The position numbers and the translations under genes are program-made. DNA of 64,000 nucleotides from Chitinophaga japonensis (GTDB lineage: Bacteria; Bacteroidota; Bacteroidia; Chitinophagales; Chitinophagaceae). Position 1 is the stretch's first letter. Every line of letters starts with the position of its first letter. The notes beneath the pieces were generated by a model. The model was not told the DNA's origin and did no database searches. It worked only from the letters and a program-made list of their open reading frames with translations. This document shows, one piece after another, positions 16,081 to 23,344 of the stretch. The stretch spans positions 796,247 through 860,246 of the forward strand of contig NZ_VLLG01000003.1 in the NCBI RefSeq assembly GCF_007830125.1, read 5' to 3'.

Positions 16081-16250
16081 AAATTAAAATTCCAAATTCC
16101 AAATCCCAAAAATTCCAAATGGGGAAATCCCAAATTCCAAATTCCAAATCCCAAAATTGGTGAATGGCCCCGCATCAACAGCAGTCTGCCCATCGTTCAG
16201 GGCATATGTGGTCCATTTTGGGATTTGGAATTTGGGATTTGGAATTTTAA
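16081..16250. repeat. Palindromic interspersed repeat, family A, copy 3
   Basis: Left arm 16081-16160 is TTCCAAA/TCCCAAA heptads and right arm 16213-16250 is TTTGGGA/TTTGGAA heptads. The core at 16179-16209 reads AGCAGTCTGCCCATCGTTCA on the plus strand, the same orientation as copies 4 and 7. The right arm is translated on the minus strand as the last residues of the PLP enzyme at 16197. Confidence 0.85.
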
Positions 16251-17135
16251 AACGCCCGGCGGCAGGGAAAGATTGCCCTGGAGCCCGCCGGTATGTACCA
16301 GCAGTATGCGGCTGCCGGCCGGGAAATAGCCCTGCTGTGCCAGTTGCTCTACGCCGTATACCATTTTGCCGGTATAGATAATATCCAGCGGGATATGCGT
16401 GTCCGTATAAAATTGATTGATGCATGCAATGAGCGCAGGCGTTACGCGGGCATAGCCGCCCAGGTGAAAATCATGCAGCAGCCGCCAGCGGGGGTGCACC
16501 GGGGCTTCCAGCATGGCCGCTACTTCCTCCTGCAGGTAGCCGGCCCCTTTCAGCACTACCACGCCCAGCACTTCCTGCTGCGGCCCGGCGCTGTTTACCA
16601 GGCCGGCCAGCGTAGTGCCGGTGCCTACGGCGCAGGCGATGTGGGTAAACCGATCATCAGCCGCCAGCGGTAATATTTCCCGGCATCCCCGCACGCCGGC
16701 GGCGTTGTGGCCGCCCTCCGGGATGATGTAGCTGTTGGGGAAGCGCTGCTCCCAGTCTGTCGTATCCTTTTCCCGGTAGGCTTCCCGGCTGATGAAGCAC
16801 AGCTCCATGCCCTGCTGCCGTGCCTGCTGCAGGGTATGGCCCGGCGCCGGCGGGGCCTCGCCCCGGATAATGCCGGTACAGGACAGGCCGGCCATGCGGC
16901 AGGCTAAGGCGGTGGCGGCTATATGGTTGGACCAGGCGCCGCCAAAGGTCACGATATGCGTTTTGCCCGCCGCCTCCGCCGTTTCCAGGTTATATTTCAG
17001 CTTGAACCATTTGTTGCCGGAAATGTCCGGGTGCAGCCGGTCCAAACGCAGCATGGCTGCCTCCACACCGGGAGGCAGCCATGCTGGTTGAATAGTTTGC
17101 AGGGTGATATGGGAAGGATCAATTGAAAAGCGCAT
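16197..17135 (-). CDS. PLP-dependent ACC deaminase/D-cysteine desulfhydrase family protein
   Basis: A 312-residue fold-type II PLP enzyme. LHPDISGNKWFKLKYN carries the PLP-binding Lys near residue 45, FGGAWSNHIAATA is the phosphate/substrate loop near residue 65, and VGTGTTLAGLV near residue 170 binds the cofactor phosphate. Relatives deaminate 1-aminocyclopropane-1-carboxylate or desulfurise D-cysteine; which applies here cannot be told. The last 17 residues (LKFQIPNSKSQ...) and the stop come from the right arm of the repeat, so the original C-terminus has been replaced or extended. A TAAATTTG promoter element (minus, 17140-17147) ends four bases before the ATG. Confidence 0.85.
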   Translation of the reverse strand: MRFSIDPSHITLQTIQPAWLPPGVEAAMLRLDRLHPDISGNKWFKLKYNLETAEAAGKTHIVTFGGAWSNHIAATALACRMAGLSCTGIIRGEAPPAPGHTLQQARQQGMELCFISREAYREKDTTDWEQRFPNSYIIPEGGHNAAGVRGCREILPLAADDRFTHIACAVGTGTTLAGLVNSAGPQQEVLGVVVLKGAGYLQEEVAAMLEAPVHPRWRLLHDFHLGGYARVTPALIACINQFYTDTHIPLDIIYTGKMVYGVEQLAQQGYFPAGSRILLVHTGGLQGNLSLPPGVLKFQIPNSKSQNGPHMP

Positions 17136-19380
17136 TCCGCAAATTTACGTTCCCTGTCTTTGTCCGCACCGTTACGCCCAGTTCAGCGCCGCCGCCGGCA
17201 TTGAAATATAGCAGCTTCACCTGGTGAAATCCTTTACGCAGGGGCAGGATAGCGGTTTTTTCCAGCGGGGCGTGCTCCCCGTCGTTGTCCAGGGCCAGCT
17301 CGCCATCCACGTACAGCACGGCGCCGTCGTCGCATTTCAGGCTGAACTCGTAAATGTCGTCAGCATCCGCCTTGAAATAGCCTTCATAGGCCACGCTGAA
17401 TTTATCCTTCGGCAGGAAGGGCCGGATGTTGAAGTATGGCATTACGCCGCTGCTGTCTGCCATTCCGCTGATCTGTTTAGCCTGTTTGAAGGCCCGGTGA
17501 TAAGCGGAAAAGCGCGCGCCCTTGTTTGCCGGGCTGGCATTGGCTGCTGCCTGGTAATCCCGGCGCTGGTAAGTAGCGCTGTATACGGCGCTTTTGCGGC
17601 CGGAGGGCGTTACCACGATGCATTTCAGCACTACCGGCTCTTTGCGGAGGGCCAGGCGGATGTTGCCATTGTAGCGCTGGCTGCTTTCCGTGGGCTCGCT
17701 GCCATCGGTGGTATAATAGATGGCTGCGTCCTGCACCAGGGGCTGAAGGCTAACGGCGGTATGTGATTCCGTGGTGACATCGTTCTCCAGCCCGGCGGGC
17801 TCCGGTATGCGGAAGGGAACGCCTTTTTTGTCCAGGTAGGCGAGCTGTGCGGGCAGGCGCTCCAGGAAATCTGCGTAGTGCTTCTTATCTGCGCCGGACC
17901 AGGTGATCTCGGCCACGGCCAGTGCGCGGGGCCAGGTCATATAGTCCACCATTTGCGGGCTAGGCATATATTCCGTCCAGATATTGCCCTGTACGCCTTT
18001 GATATATTTTTGCTCCGCCTGCGTGAGGGAGGGCGGCAGCGGCTCATAATTATACACGGTTTGCAGGGGCAGGAAGCCGCCTATGTTCAGGGGCTCGCTG
18101 GCCGGGTTGCCCTGGTAATAGTCCAGGTACAGGTAGGTGTTGGGTGTCATGATCACATCATGCTGCTGCTGTGCCGCTGCAATGCCGCCTGCTTCGCCGC
18201 GCCAGCTCATCACGGTAGCATTGGGCGCCAGGCCGCCTTCCAGTATTTCGTCCCAGCCGATGATGCTGCGTCCCTTGCTGTTCAGGAATTTCTCCATGCG
18301 CTGTATAAAATAGCTTTGCAGCGCGTGCTCGTCCTTCAGCCCCAGCGCCTTCATGCGGGCCTGGCATTTGGGGCAGGCCTTCCAGCGGTCTTTGGGGCAT
18401 TCGTCGCCGCCAATGTGGATGTACTTGCCGGGAAACAGGTCCATTACTTCAGTCAGTACATTTTCCAGGAAAGTATACACGGAATCGTTGCCGGCGCAGT
18501 ATACTTCTTTGTGCACGCCCCATTTGGTGGCCACTTCGTAAGGGCCGCCGGTGCAGCCCAGGTTGGGATAGGCTGCTAGCGCGGCTTCGGAGTGCCCGGG
18601 CATTTCTATTTCAGGCACAACAGTAATATGCCGGTCTGCCGCGTATTGTACGATATCCCGTACTTCGTCCTGCGTATAATAGCCGCCGTGCGGCTTACCG
18701 TCATAGGTGTTGCTGCGGCCGGCATGGCCTACTACGGTCTCCTTGCGGGTAGACGCTATTTCCTGCAGGCGGGGATAGCGCTTTATTTCTATGCGCCAGC
18801 CCTGGTCCTCCGTCAGGTGCCAGTGAAAGCGGTTGAACTTGTAATGCGCCATCAGGTCTATGAACTGCTTTACATAGGAAGCCGGGAAGAAGTAGCGGCC
18901 GCAGTCCAGCATCAGGCCCCGGTAGGCGAAGCGGGGCGCGTCTGTAATTTTTACGGCGGGCACTGTAAGCTGGTCGCCCTCGCCGCGGATCAGTTGCTGC
19001 AGGGTTTGCAGGCCGTAGAAGAGGCCGGCGCCGTTACCGCGCAGTTGTATCATTTTATCCGTCACCCACAGGCTGTAACCTTCTTCCGGCATGTGGCTGT
19101 CCGTCACCACGGTAATGGCGCCGCTGCCGGCCATGGTTTTGGCCTGGTGCGGGGAAAGGGTGATACCGTTGTTGGATTGCAGGAAAGTGTTCAGCAGGTC
19201 CGCTACTTTTTTGGACGCTGCATCCTTGTACAGGAGCAGGGTTTGCTTTTGTATCCGGAAGCTGCCGGGCAGCTCCTGTACGGAAGCTGGCTTGGGAATA
19301 ATACTGATTGCCGGTTGCTGCTGTGCCGCTGCTAGCAGGCATAACAGCAACCCTAATGATGACACTAAGAATTTTTTCAT
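17119..19380 (-). CDS. GH20 beta-N-acetylhexosaminidase with PA14 domain
   Basis: A secreted or envelope-bound 753-residue enzyme that cleaves terminal GlcNAc/GalNAc from chitooligosaccharides or glycans. A signal peptide is followed by the GH20b domain (about 24-145, IPKPASVQELPGSFRI) and the GH20 barrel (about 148-505) with the catalytic Asp-Glu in IHIGGDECPKDRW (D326, E327). A chitobiase-like C-terminal domain follows (YYTTDGSEPT, about 575), then a PA14-type carbohydrate-binding domain at the end (YEGYFKADADDIYEFSLKCDDGAVLYVDG). It is upstream of the PLP enzyme gene and overlaps it by 17 bases, so the two may share a transcript. The divergent sugar nucleotidyltransferase and kinase genes suggest a shared role in amino-sugar recovery (inference). 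Confidence 0.95.
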   Translation of the reverse strand: MKKFLVSSLGLLLCLLAAAQQQPAISIIPKPASVQELPGSFRIQKQTLLLYKDAASKKVADLLNTFLQSNNGITLSPHQAKTMAGSGAITVVTDSHMPEEGYSLWVTDKMIQLRGNGAGLFYGLQTLQQLIRGEGDQLTVPAVKITDAPRFAYRGLMLDCGRYFFPASYVKQFIDLMAHYKFNRFHWHLTEDQGWRIEIKRYPRLQEIASTRKETVVGHAGRSNTYDGKPHGGYYTQDEVRDIVQYAADRHITVVPEIEMPGHSEAALAAYPNLGCTGGPYEVATKWGVHKEVYCAGNDSVYTFLENVLTEVMDLFPGKYIHIGGDECPKDRWKACPKCQARMKALGLKDEHALQSYFIQRMEKFLNSKGRSIIGWDEILEGGLAPNATVMSWRGEAGGIAAAQQQHDVIMTPNTYLYLDYYQGNPASEPLNIGGFLPLQTVYNYEPLPPSLTQAEQKYIKGVQGNIWTEYMPSPQMVDYMTWPRALAVAEITWSGADKKHYADFLERLPAQLAYLDKKGVPFRIPEPAGLENDVTTESHTAVSLQPLVQDAAIYYTTDGSEPTESSQRYNGNIRLALRKEPVVLKCIVVTPSGRKSAVYSATYQRRDYQAAANASPANKGARFSAYHRAFKQAKQISGMADSSGVMPYFNIRPFLPKDKFSVAYEGYFKADADDIYEFSLKCDDGAVLYVDGELALDNDGEHAPLEKTAILPLRKGFHQVKLLYFNAGGGAELGVTVRTKTGNVNLRNALFN

Positions 19381-19628
19381 GTTTATGATTGTGATTATGT
19401 ATTGTGGCCGTGTATAATACTACGTTACAGGTTGATTTTGTACCCATTAACGTGCCCGCTGGCGCCTGAAATATGGTTTAATATTCAATTTTACTGGAAA
19501 AAGAGCGTGTGAAAATACTTTTAATGATTAAATTTAGCGCCGATATTTTTGCTTAAAGATTTGAAAATTAAAGTCTGATCGCAAGCGTAATTCCATTGAA
19601 CCTTTAAAAAACAAAAAAAATATACGAA
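19381..19628. promoter_or_regulatory. Divergent promoter region between hexosaminidase and nucleotidyltransferase genes
   Basis: This AT-rich region is non-coding. A TATTTTTG element on the plus strand at 19544-19551 fits TAnnTTTG and would drive the leader motif and the nucleotidyltransferase gene. No clear promoter match for the minus-strand hexosaminidase was found. Confidence 0.45.
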
Positions 19629-19688
19629 TGAAACCGAGCATGATACATTTTCTCATACAGGGGCATGTTAGTGCGAGGTTCCATGAGA
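19629..19688 (+). ncRNA. Conserved 60-nt leader motif upstream of the nucleotidyltransferase gene (copy 2)
   Basis: Same motif as at 14496: TGAAACCGAGCATG, then CATTTT, CATA, GGGCATGTTA, and GCGAGGTTCCATGAG. Possible pairing is AACC with GGTT and GCAT with GTGC around a GA/GA internal loop. It lies 25 bases before the ATG at 19714. The bases ACGAATGAAACC occur both at the motif start (19624) and at the gene start (19709). Confidence 0.5.
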
Positions 19689-19713
19689 TCTCTAAAAACT
19701 AAAATATTTACGA

Positions 19714-20616
19714 ATGAAACCTACTTTATTGATTCTGGCGGCAGGAATGGCAAGCCGATACGGCAGCTTAAAGCAGATACAACAGTTTGGTCCCAGCGGT
19801 GAAACCATCGTTGATTATTCTATTTTTGATGCTATACGCGCCGGATTCGGTAAGATTGTATTCATCATCCGCAAAGATTTCGAAAAAGACTTTAAAGACA
19901 TTTTTGAGCCCAAGCTGAAAGGCCGGGTGGCCACAGATTATGTATTCCAGGAAATGAGCGCCTTTACCAACGGGCATGAAGTGCCGGCAGACCGCTCCAA
20001 GCCCTGGGGTACCGCGCATGCCGTACTTTGCGCTAAAGACGCTATCAACGAGCCTTTTGCGGTGATCAACGCAGACGACTTCTATGGCCGTGACGCTTTT
20101 GAAAAAGCCGCCGCTTTCCTCAACAACCAGTGCAAGCCCGATGTATACGCCGTGGTAGGCTACGAGCTGGGTAAAACCACCAGCGAGCATGGCTCCGTTT
20201 CCCGCGGGGTATGCGCGGCGGATGCCAACGGTAACCTGACGGCTATCAATGAACGGACTAAAATATACCTGGATAACGGCCAGATCGTATACGAGGAAGC
20301 CGACGGCTCCAAGCACCCGCTGTCGCCCGATACGCCGGTATCCATGAACTTCTGGGGCTTCCACCCCTCCGTGTTCCAACTGAGCGAAGAGCAGTTCAAG
20401 GCCTTCCTGGACAAGAACATCGGCAATCCCAAATCGGAGTTCTTCATCCCGATCGTGGTGGACCATTTCATCCAGCACAAGCTGGGCGTGGTAAACGTAA
20501 TACCCACCAGCTCCCAATGGTTTGGTGTTACCTATAAAGAAGACGCGCCCGGCGTACAGGCCAGCCTGAATGCCCTGGTGCAGCAAGGGGAATATCCTGG
20601 GAATTTATGGAAATAA
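19714..20616 (+). CDS. Sugar-1-phosphate nucleotidyltransferase family protein
   Basis: A 300-residue nucleotidyltransferase of the GT-A fold. The signature loop LILAAGMASRYGSLKQ is at residues 5-20, with the metal-binding Asp in AVINADDFYG near residue 110. Such enzymes activate sugar 1-phosphates with UTP or another NTP. Its stop overlaps the start of a phosphotransferase-family kinase gene by ten bases. Together they look like an anomeric kinase plus pyrophosphorylase that would turn a free sugar, plausibly the GlcNAc released by the divergent hexosaminidase, into a nucleotide sugar. The substrate is inference from context. Confidence 0.85.
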   Translation: MKPTLLILAAGMASRYGSLKQIQQFGPSGETIVDYSIFDAIRAGFGKIVFIIRKDFEKDFKDIFEPKLKGRVATDYVFQEMSAFTNGHEVPADRSKPWGTAHAVLCAKDAINEPFAVINADDFYGRDAFEKAAAFLNNQCKPDVYAVVGYELGKTTSEHGSVSRGVCAADANGNLTAINERTKIYLDNGQIVYEEADGSKHPLSPDTPVSMNFWGFHPSVFQLSEEQFKAFLDKNIGNPKSEFFIPIVVDHFIQHKLGVVNVIPTSSQWFGVTYKEDAPGVQASLNALVQQGEYPGNLWK

Positions 20617-21698
20617 AACCGCATCAACGTATCCTGCAGGCATTTGGCATAGACGCCGCCCATACGGATATCAGGAAATTCGGTAGCGGTCATATCAACA
20701 ATACTTTTTTGCTGCAGCGGCAGGATGGCAGCAGGTATGTGCTGCAACGCATCAATGCCGCGGTGTTCAGGGAGCCGGAGGTCATTGCCCGCAACCAGCG
20801 GATGGCCGCCGACTACCTGGCGCAGCATCATCCCGGCTACCTGTTCATTACACCTGTGCCTACCGTGGAAGGGGAGGAGCTTTTTGTACTGGAAGATGAG
20901 TACTGGCGCATGATCCCTTTCATTGAACATTCCGTAACGGTAGACCAGGCGGACAATCCCACCCAGGCCTACGAGGCCGCCCTGCAGTTTGGCCGGCTGG
21001 CCCGCTACCTGGACGGGATCAACCTGCAGCCTTTCCGGCCCACTATTCCCAACTTCCATAACCTTACCCTGCGCTACAGCGCCTTCCAGGAAGCCATCCG
21101 CAACGCCCGGGAAGACCGCCGGCGCCATGCGGAAACGCTGACGGCCCGCTTCCTGCAGTTTTCAGACATTGCCGTTACCTACGAGCGCCTGAAAACCGCC
21201 CCGCTCTTCAAGGACCGGCTCATGCACCACGATACCAAGATCAATAACGTGCTGCTGCACAAGGATACCTACAAAGGCCTCTGCGTGTGCGACCTGGATA
21301 CCCTGATGCCCGGCAAGATCATTTCCGACCTGGGCGATATGGTGCGCACCTATGTATGCCCCGTATCCGAGGAGGAGCGCGATTTCAGCCTGATCGGCAT
21401 CCGGGACGAGTATTACGAAGCGCTGATGGACGGCTACCTGTCTGAAACCGGCAGCACGCTTACCAAAGTGGAGCGGGAGCAATTGTTCTTTGCCGGCAAG
21501 TTCATGATCTATATGCAGGGCATCCGCTTCCTGACGGATTACCTGAAGGGGGACGTGTATTACCCGGTAAAATACCCGGAGCATAACTACAACCGGGCCA
21601 TGAACCAACTGGTGCTGCTGGAGCGCCTCGTGGAAAAGGAAGACCATCTGCAGGCCATTATACGCAAATGCCTGGGCCCCGGGGGGAATGATATATAA
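20607..21698 (+). CDS. Aminoglycoside-phosphotransferase-fold kinase, possible N-acetylhexosamine 1-kinase
   Basis: A 363-residue APH-fold kinase. The nucleotide-binding start FGSGHINNTFLLQ lies near residue 25, the catalytic loop HHDTKINNVLL near residue 205, and the metal-binding Asp in CVCDLDTLMPG near residue 225. Family members include N-acetylhexosamine 1-kinase (NahK), homoserine kinase-like and aminoglycoside kinases. Overlap with the nucleotidyltransferase gene and proximity to the GH20 gene favour the NahK role, but sequence alone does not prove it. It ends 170 bases before the ilv leader peptide. Confidence 0.8.
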   Translation: MEIKPHQRILQAFGIDAAHTDIRKFGSGHINNTFLLQRQDGSRYVLQRINAAVFREPEVIARNQRMAADYLAQHHPGYLFITPVPTVEGEELFVLEDEYWRMIPFIEHSVTVDQADNPTQAYEAALQFGRLARYLDGINLQPFRPTIPNFHNLTLRYSAFQEAIRNAREDRRRHAETLTARFLQFSDIAVTYERLKTAPLFKDRLMHHDTKINNVLLHKDTYKGLCVCDLDTLMPGKIISDLGDMVRTYVCPVSEEERDFSLIGIRDEYYEALMDGYLSETGSTLTKVEREQLFFAGKFMIYMQGIRFLTDYLKGDVYYPVKYPEHNYNRAMNQLVLLERLVEKEDHLQAIIRKCLGPGGNDI

Positions 21699-21803
21699 TG
21701 ATATTTTATTTTAATTAGAATTTATCTAAACCAAACGGTAAAATTTTCAATATTTTCAAAAACTGATTTTTTGGTTGCGAAATATCGAAATTTTTTGTTG
21801 TTA

Positions 21804-21834
21804 TTGGTTTTTCGTGTATTCACTAATACATTTG
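21804..21834 (+). promoter_or_regulatory. Promoter of the ilv operon
   Basis: TTG at 21804-21806, 20 bp, then TACATTTG at 21827-21834, a full match to the Bacteroidota housekeeping promoter. Transcription would start near 21840, giving a purine-rich 5' end of about 29 bases before the leader peptide ATG. Confidence 0.7.
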
Positions 21835-21868
21835 TAGTCGCAACAAAAAAAGAGAAAAAGGGAAAAAT

Positions 21869-21991
21869 ATGACCTCCATGTGGTTAAACAAAAACAATAA
21901 CAAGCTCCATCATGTAGTAGCGCAGCTCAACTGGGCTATTACACTGGTCGTGGTTGTCGTTGTCATTATTAGCCGCCATTATGGAGGATAG
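21869..21991 (+). CDS. Branched-chain amino acid leader peptide (ilv attenuator)
   Basis: A 40-codon frame beginning MTSMWLNKNNN and containing TLVVVVVVII: nine Leu/Val/Ile residues in a row (positions 26-34), six of them Val. It is followed by a terminator and the ilv genes, the arrangement of enteric ilv leader peptides. RNA segment 1 (CCTCCAT, 21873-21879, codons 2-4) pairs with segment 2 (ATGGAGG, 21981-21987, just before the stop). Segment 2 can instead pair GGAGGA (21983-21988) with TCCTCC (22028-22033) in the terminator's left arm. Ribosome stalling on Val/Ile/Leu codons would free segment 2 and prevent termination. The alternative, a real small membrane peptide, does not explain the pairings. 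Confidence 0.85.
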   Translation: MTSMWLNKNNNKLHHVVAQLNWAITLVVVVVVIISRHYGG

Positions 21992-22020
21992 GTAAACGTG
22001 TACAATCACTAAAGATATGG

Positions 22021-22056
22021 ATCGCCTTCCTCCGCAAGAGGAAGGCGGTTTTTTTT
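22021..22056 (+). terminator. Attenuator terminator of the ilv operon
   Basis: CGCCTTCCTC (22023-22032) pairs perfectly with GAGGAAGGCG (22038-22047) over loop CGCAA, extended by two outer pairs and followed by eight T. It lies between the leader peptide and ilvE, and its left arm is also the partner of antiterminator segment 2. Confidence 0.9.
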
Positions 22057-22105
22057 AGAGGCGGTTCGCTTTTTAAAACAGGTGCTTTTTTAATTATTCA
22101 ATCAT

Positions 22106-23002
22106 ATGTACAGCTACTACAACGAGAACACCATCCTTTACCTCAATGGTGAGTATCTCAAAGCAACAGAAGCTAAAACAGATCTGTATGGTCAGTCCCT
22201 GCATTATGGCTACGCAGTATTTGAAGGCATCCGCGCCTATAAAACGGAGAAGGGGGAGATCAGGATCTTCAAGGCCAGGGAGCATTTTGACCGGCTCCGG
22301 CGTTCCTGCGAGCTGATACACATCCCCTACAAATTCGACAACGAAGCGCTGATCAGCGCCGCATACAAGGTGCTGGAGCTGAACAACCTGGAAGAGGCCT
22401 ATATCCGCCCCCTGGTGTTTTGTCCCCCCAACATGACCCTGAAAGCTGCCAGCGAAGCGCATATCCTCATCTGTGCATGGGAGTGGGGCGCTTACCTGGG
22501 CGAGCAACTGTTGCGTGTGATGACCTCCTCCTTCCAACGCCCCAATCCTAACGCATTCAGGATCGAATCCAAATCCGCCGGCTTGTACGTCAACTCCATC
22601 ATGGCCTCGCAGGAAGCCAAGCAAAACGGGTACGACGAAGCGCTGCTGCTGGATATGCGCGGCTATGTGGCGGAAGGCCCCGGGGCTAACCTGTTCTATG
22701 AGAAGCACGGTAAGCTGTACACACCGCCCCCGGGCCATATCCTGCCGGGCATTACCCGGGCTACGGTTATAGAGCTGTGCCATGAGCTGGGTATTCCCCT
22801 GGAAGAGAAATTATTTACCCTGGAGGAGCTGCGGCAGGCCGAAAGCGTGTTCTACTGCGGTACCGCAGCAGAAGTGATCGGGTGGGAATCACTGGACGGC
22901 CAGTCCTTCAGCAAGCCCTGGGCGGAATCCCTGGGCAAGGTGCTGCAGCAGGCCTATAAAGCCCGCGTGCTGGAAAGGGAGTTTAAACGTAAAGTGGCAT
23001 AG
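22106..23002 (+). CDS. ilvE: Branched-chain amino acid aminotransferase
   Basis: Catalyses the last transamination in Ile, Val and Leu synthesis. This 298-residue fold-type IV PLP enzyme has GYAVFEGIRAYKTEKG near residue 35, the PLP Lys in RIESKSAGLYVNS near residue 155, and EGPGANLFYEKHGKLYTP near residue 191. First structural gene after the ilv attenuator. A family A palindrome separates it from ilvD, so expression of the two may be uncoupled. Confidence 0.95.
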   Translation: MYSYYNENTILYLNGEYLKATEAKTDLYGQSLHYGYAVFEGIRAYKTEKGEIRIFKAREHFDRLRRSCELIHIPYKFDNEALISAAYKVLELNNLEEAYIRPLVFCPPNMTLKAASEAHILICAWEWGAYLGEQLLRVMTSSFQRPNPNAFRIESKSAGLYVNSIMASQEAKQNGYDEALLLDMRGYVAEGPGANLFYEKHGKLYTPPPGHILPGITRATVIELCHELGIPLEEKLFTLEELRQAESVFYCGTAAEVIGWESLDGQSFSKPWAESLGKVLQQAYKARVLEREFKRKVA

Positions 23003-23005
23003 GTG

Positions 23006-23156
23006 AAATTCCAGATCCCAAAAGCCAAATTCCAAATGGTGGGATAGGTCTTTGCACAATTAGCAGTTTGCCGATAGCTCAGGGGATGTGTGCCCTGTTT
23101 GGAATTTGGGATTTGGGATTTGGAATTTACAGTTGGAAACTGGAATTTGGAATTTA
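23006..23156. repeat. Palindromic interspersed repeat, family A, copy 4
   Basis: Left arm 23006-23040 (TTCCAGA/TCCCAAA/TTCCAAA units), right arm 23098-23156 (TTTGGAA/TTTGGGA plus GTTGGAAACTGGAATTTGG). The core at 23061-23094 reads TAGCAGTTTGCCGATAGCTC and AGGGGATGTGTGCCC on the plus strand. It lies inside the ilv operon between ilvE and ilvD. Confidence 0.88.
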
Positions 23157-23344
23157 CGATTCCCGGTGCAGTAAAGGGTTTGAGCCATAAAAGCAAGGAT
23201 TTGAATACCGTGTATCCTTCAATTGTTGGTTTGGCCCCTGCCAATGATACTGACTATTTTGTAGCCTGATAAAACCGCCCCCGGGCGGCGCAAGGCACTT
23301 GTTTTCTAATACCGCCGCTGGCGGATGGTAATTTTTAACCGGCA
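23157..23344. other. Intergenic region upstream of ilvD
   Basis: This stretch completes the 342-base gap between ilvE and ilvD. It holds two GC-rich hairpins, CCGCCC with GGGCGG (about 23275-23287) and CCGCC with GGCGG (about 23311-23322), and no convincing TAnnTTTG element or open frame. Confidence 0.4.

Noticed and set aside
21869..21991. The Val-rich frame as an ordinary small membrane protein gene
   Set aside because: Its hydrophobic run would fit a membrane helix. However, the position before ilvE, the terminator and the three alternative pairings are better explained by attenuation.
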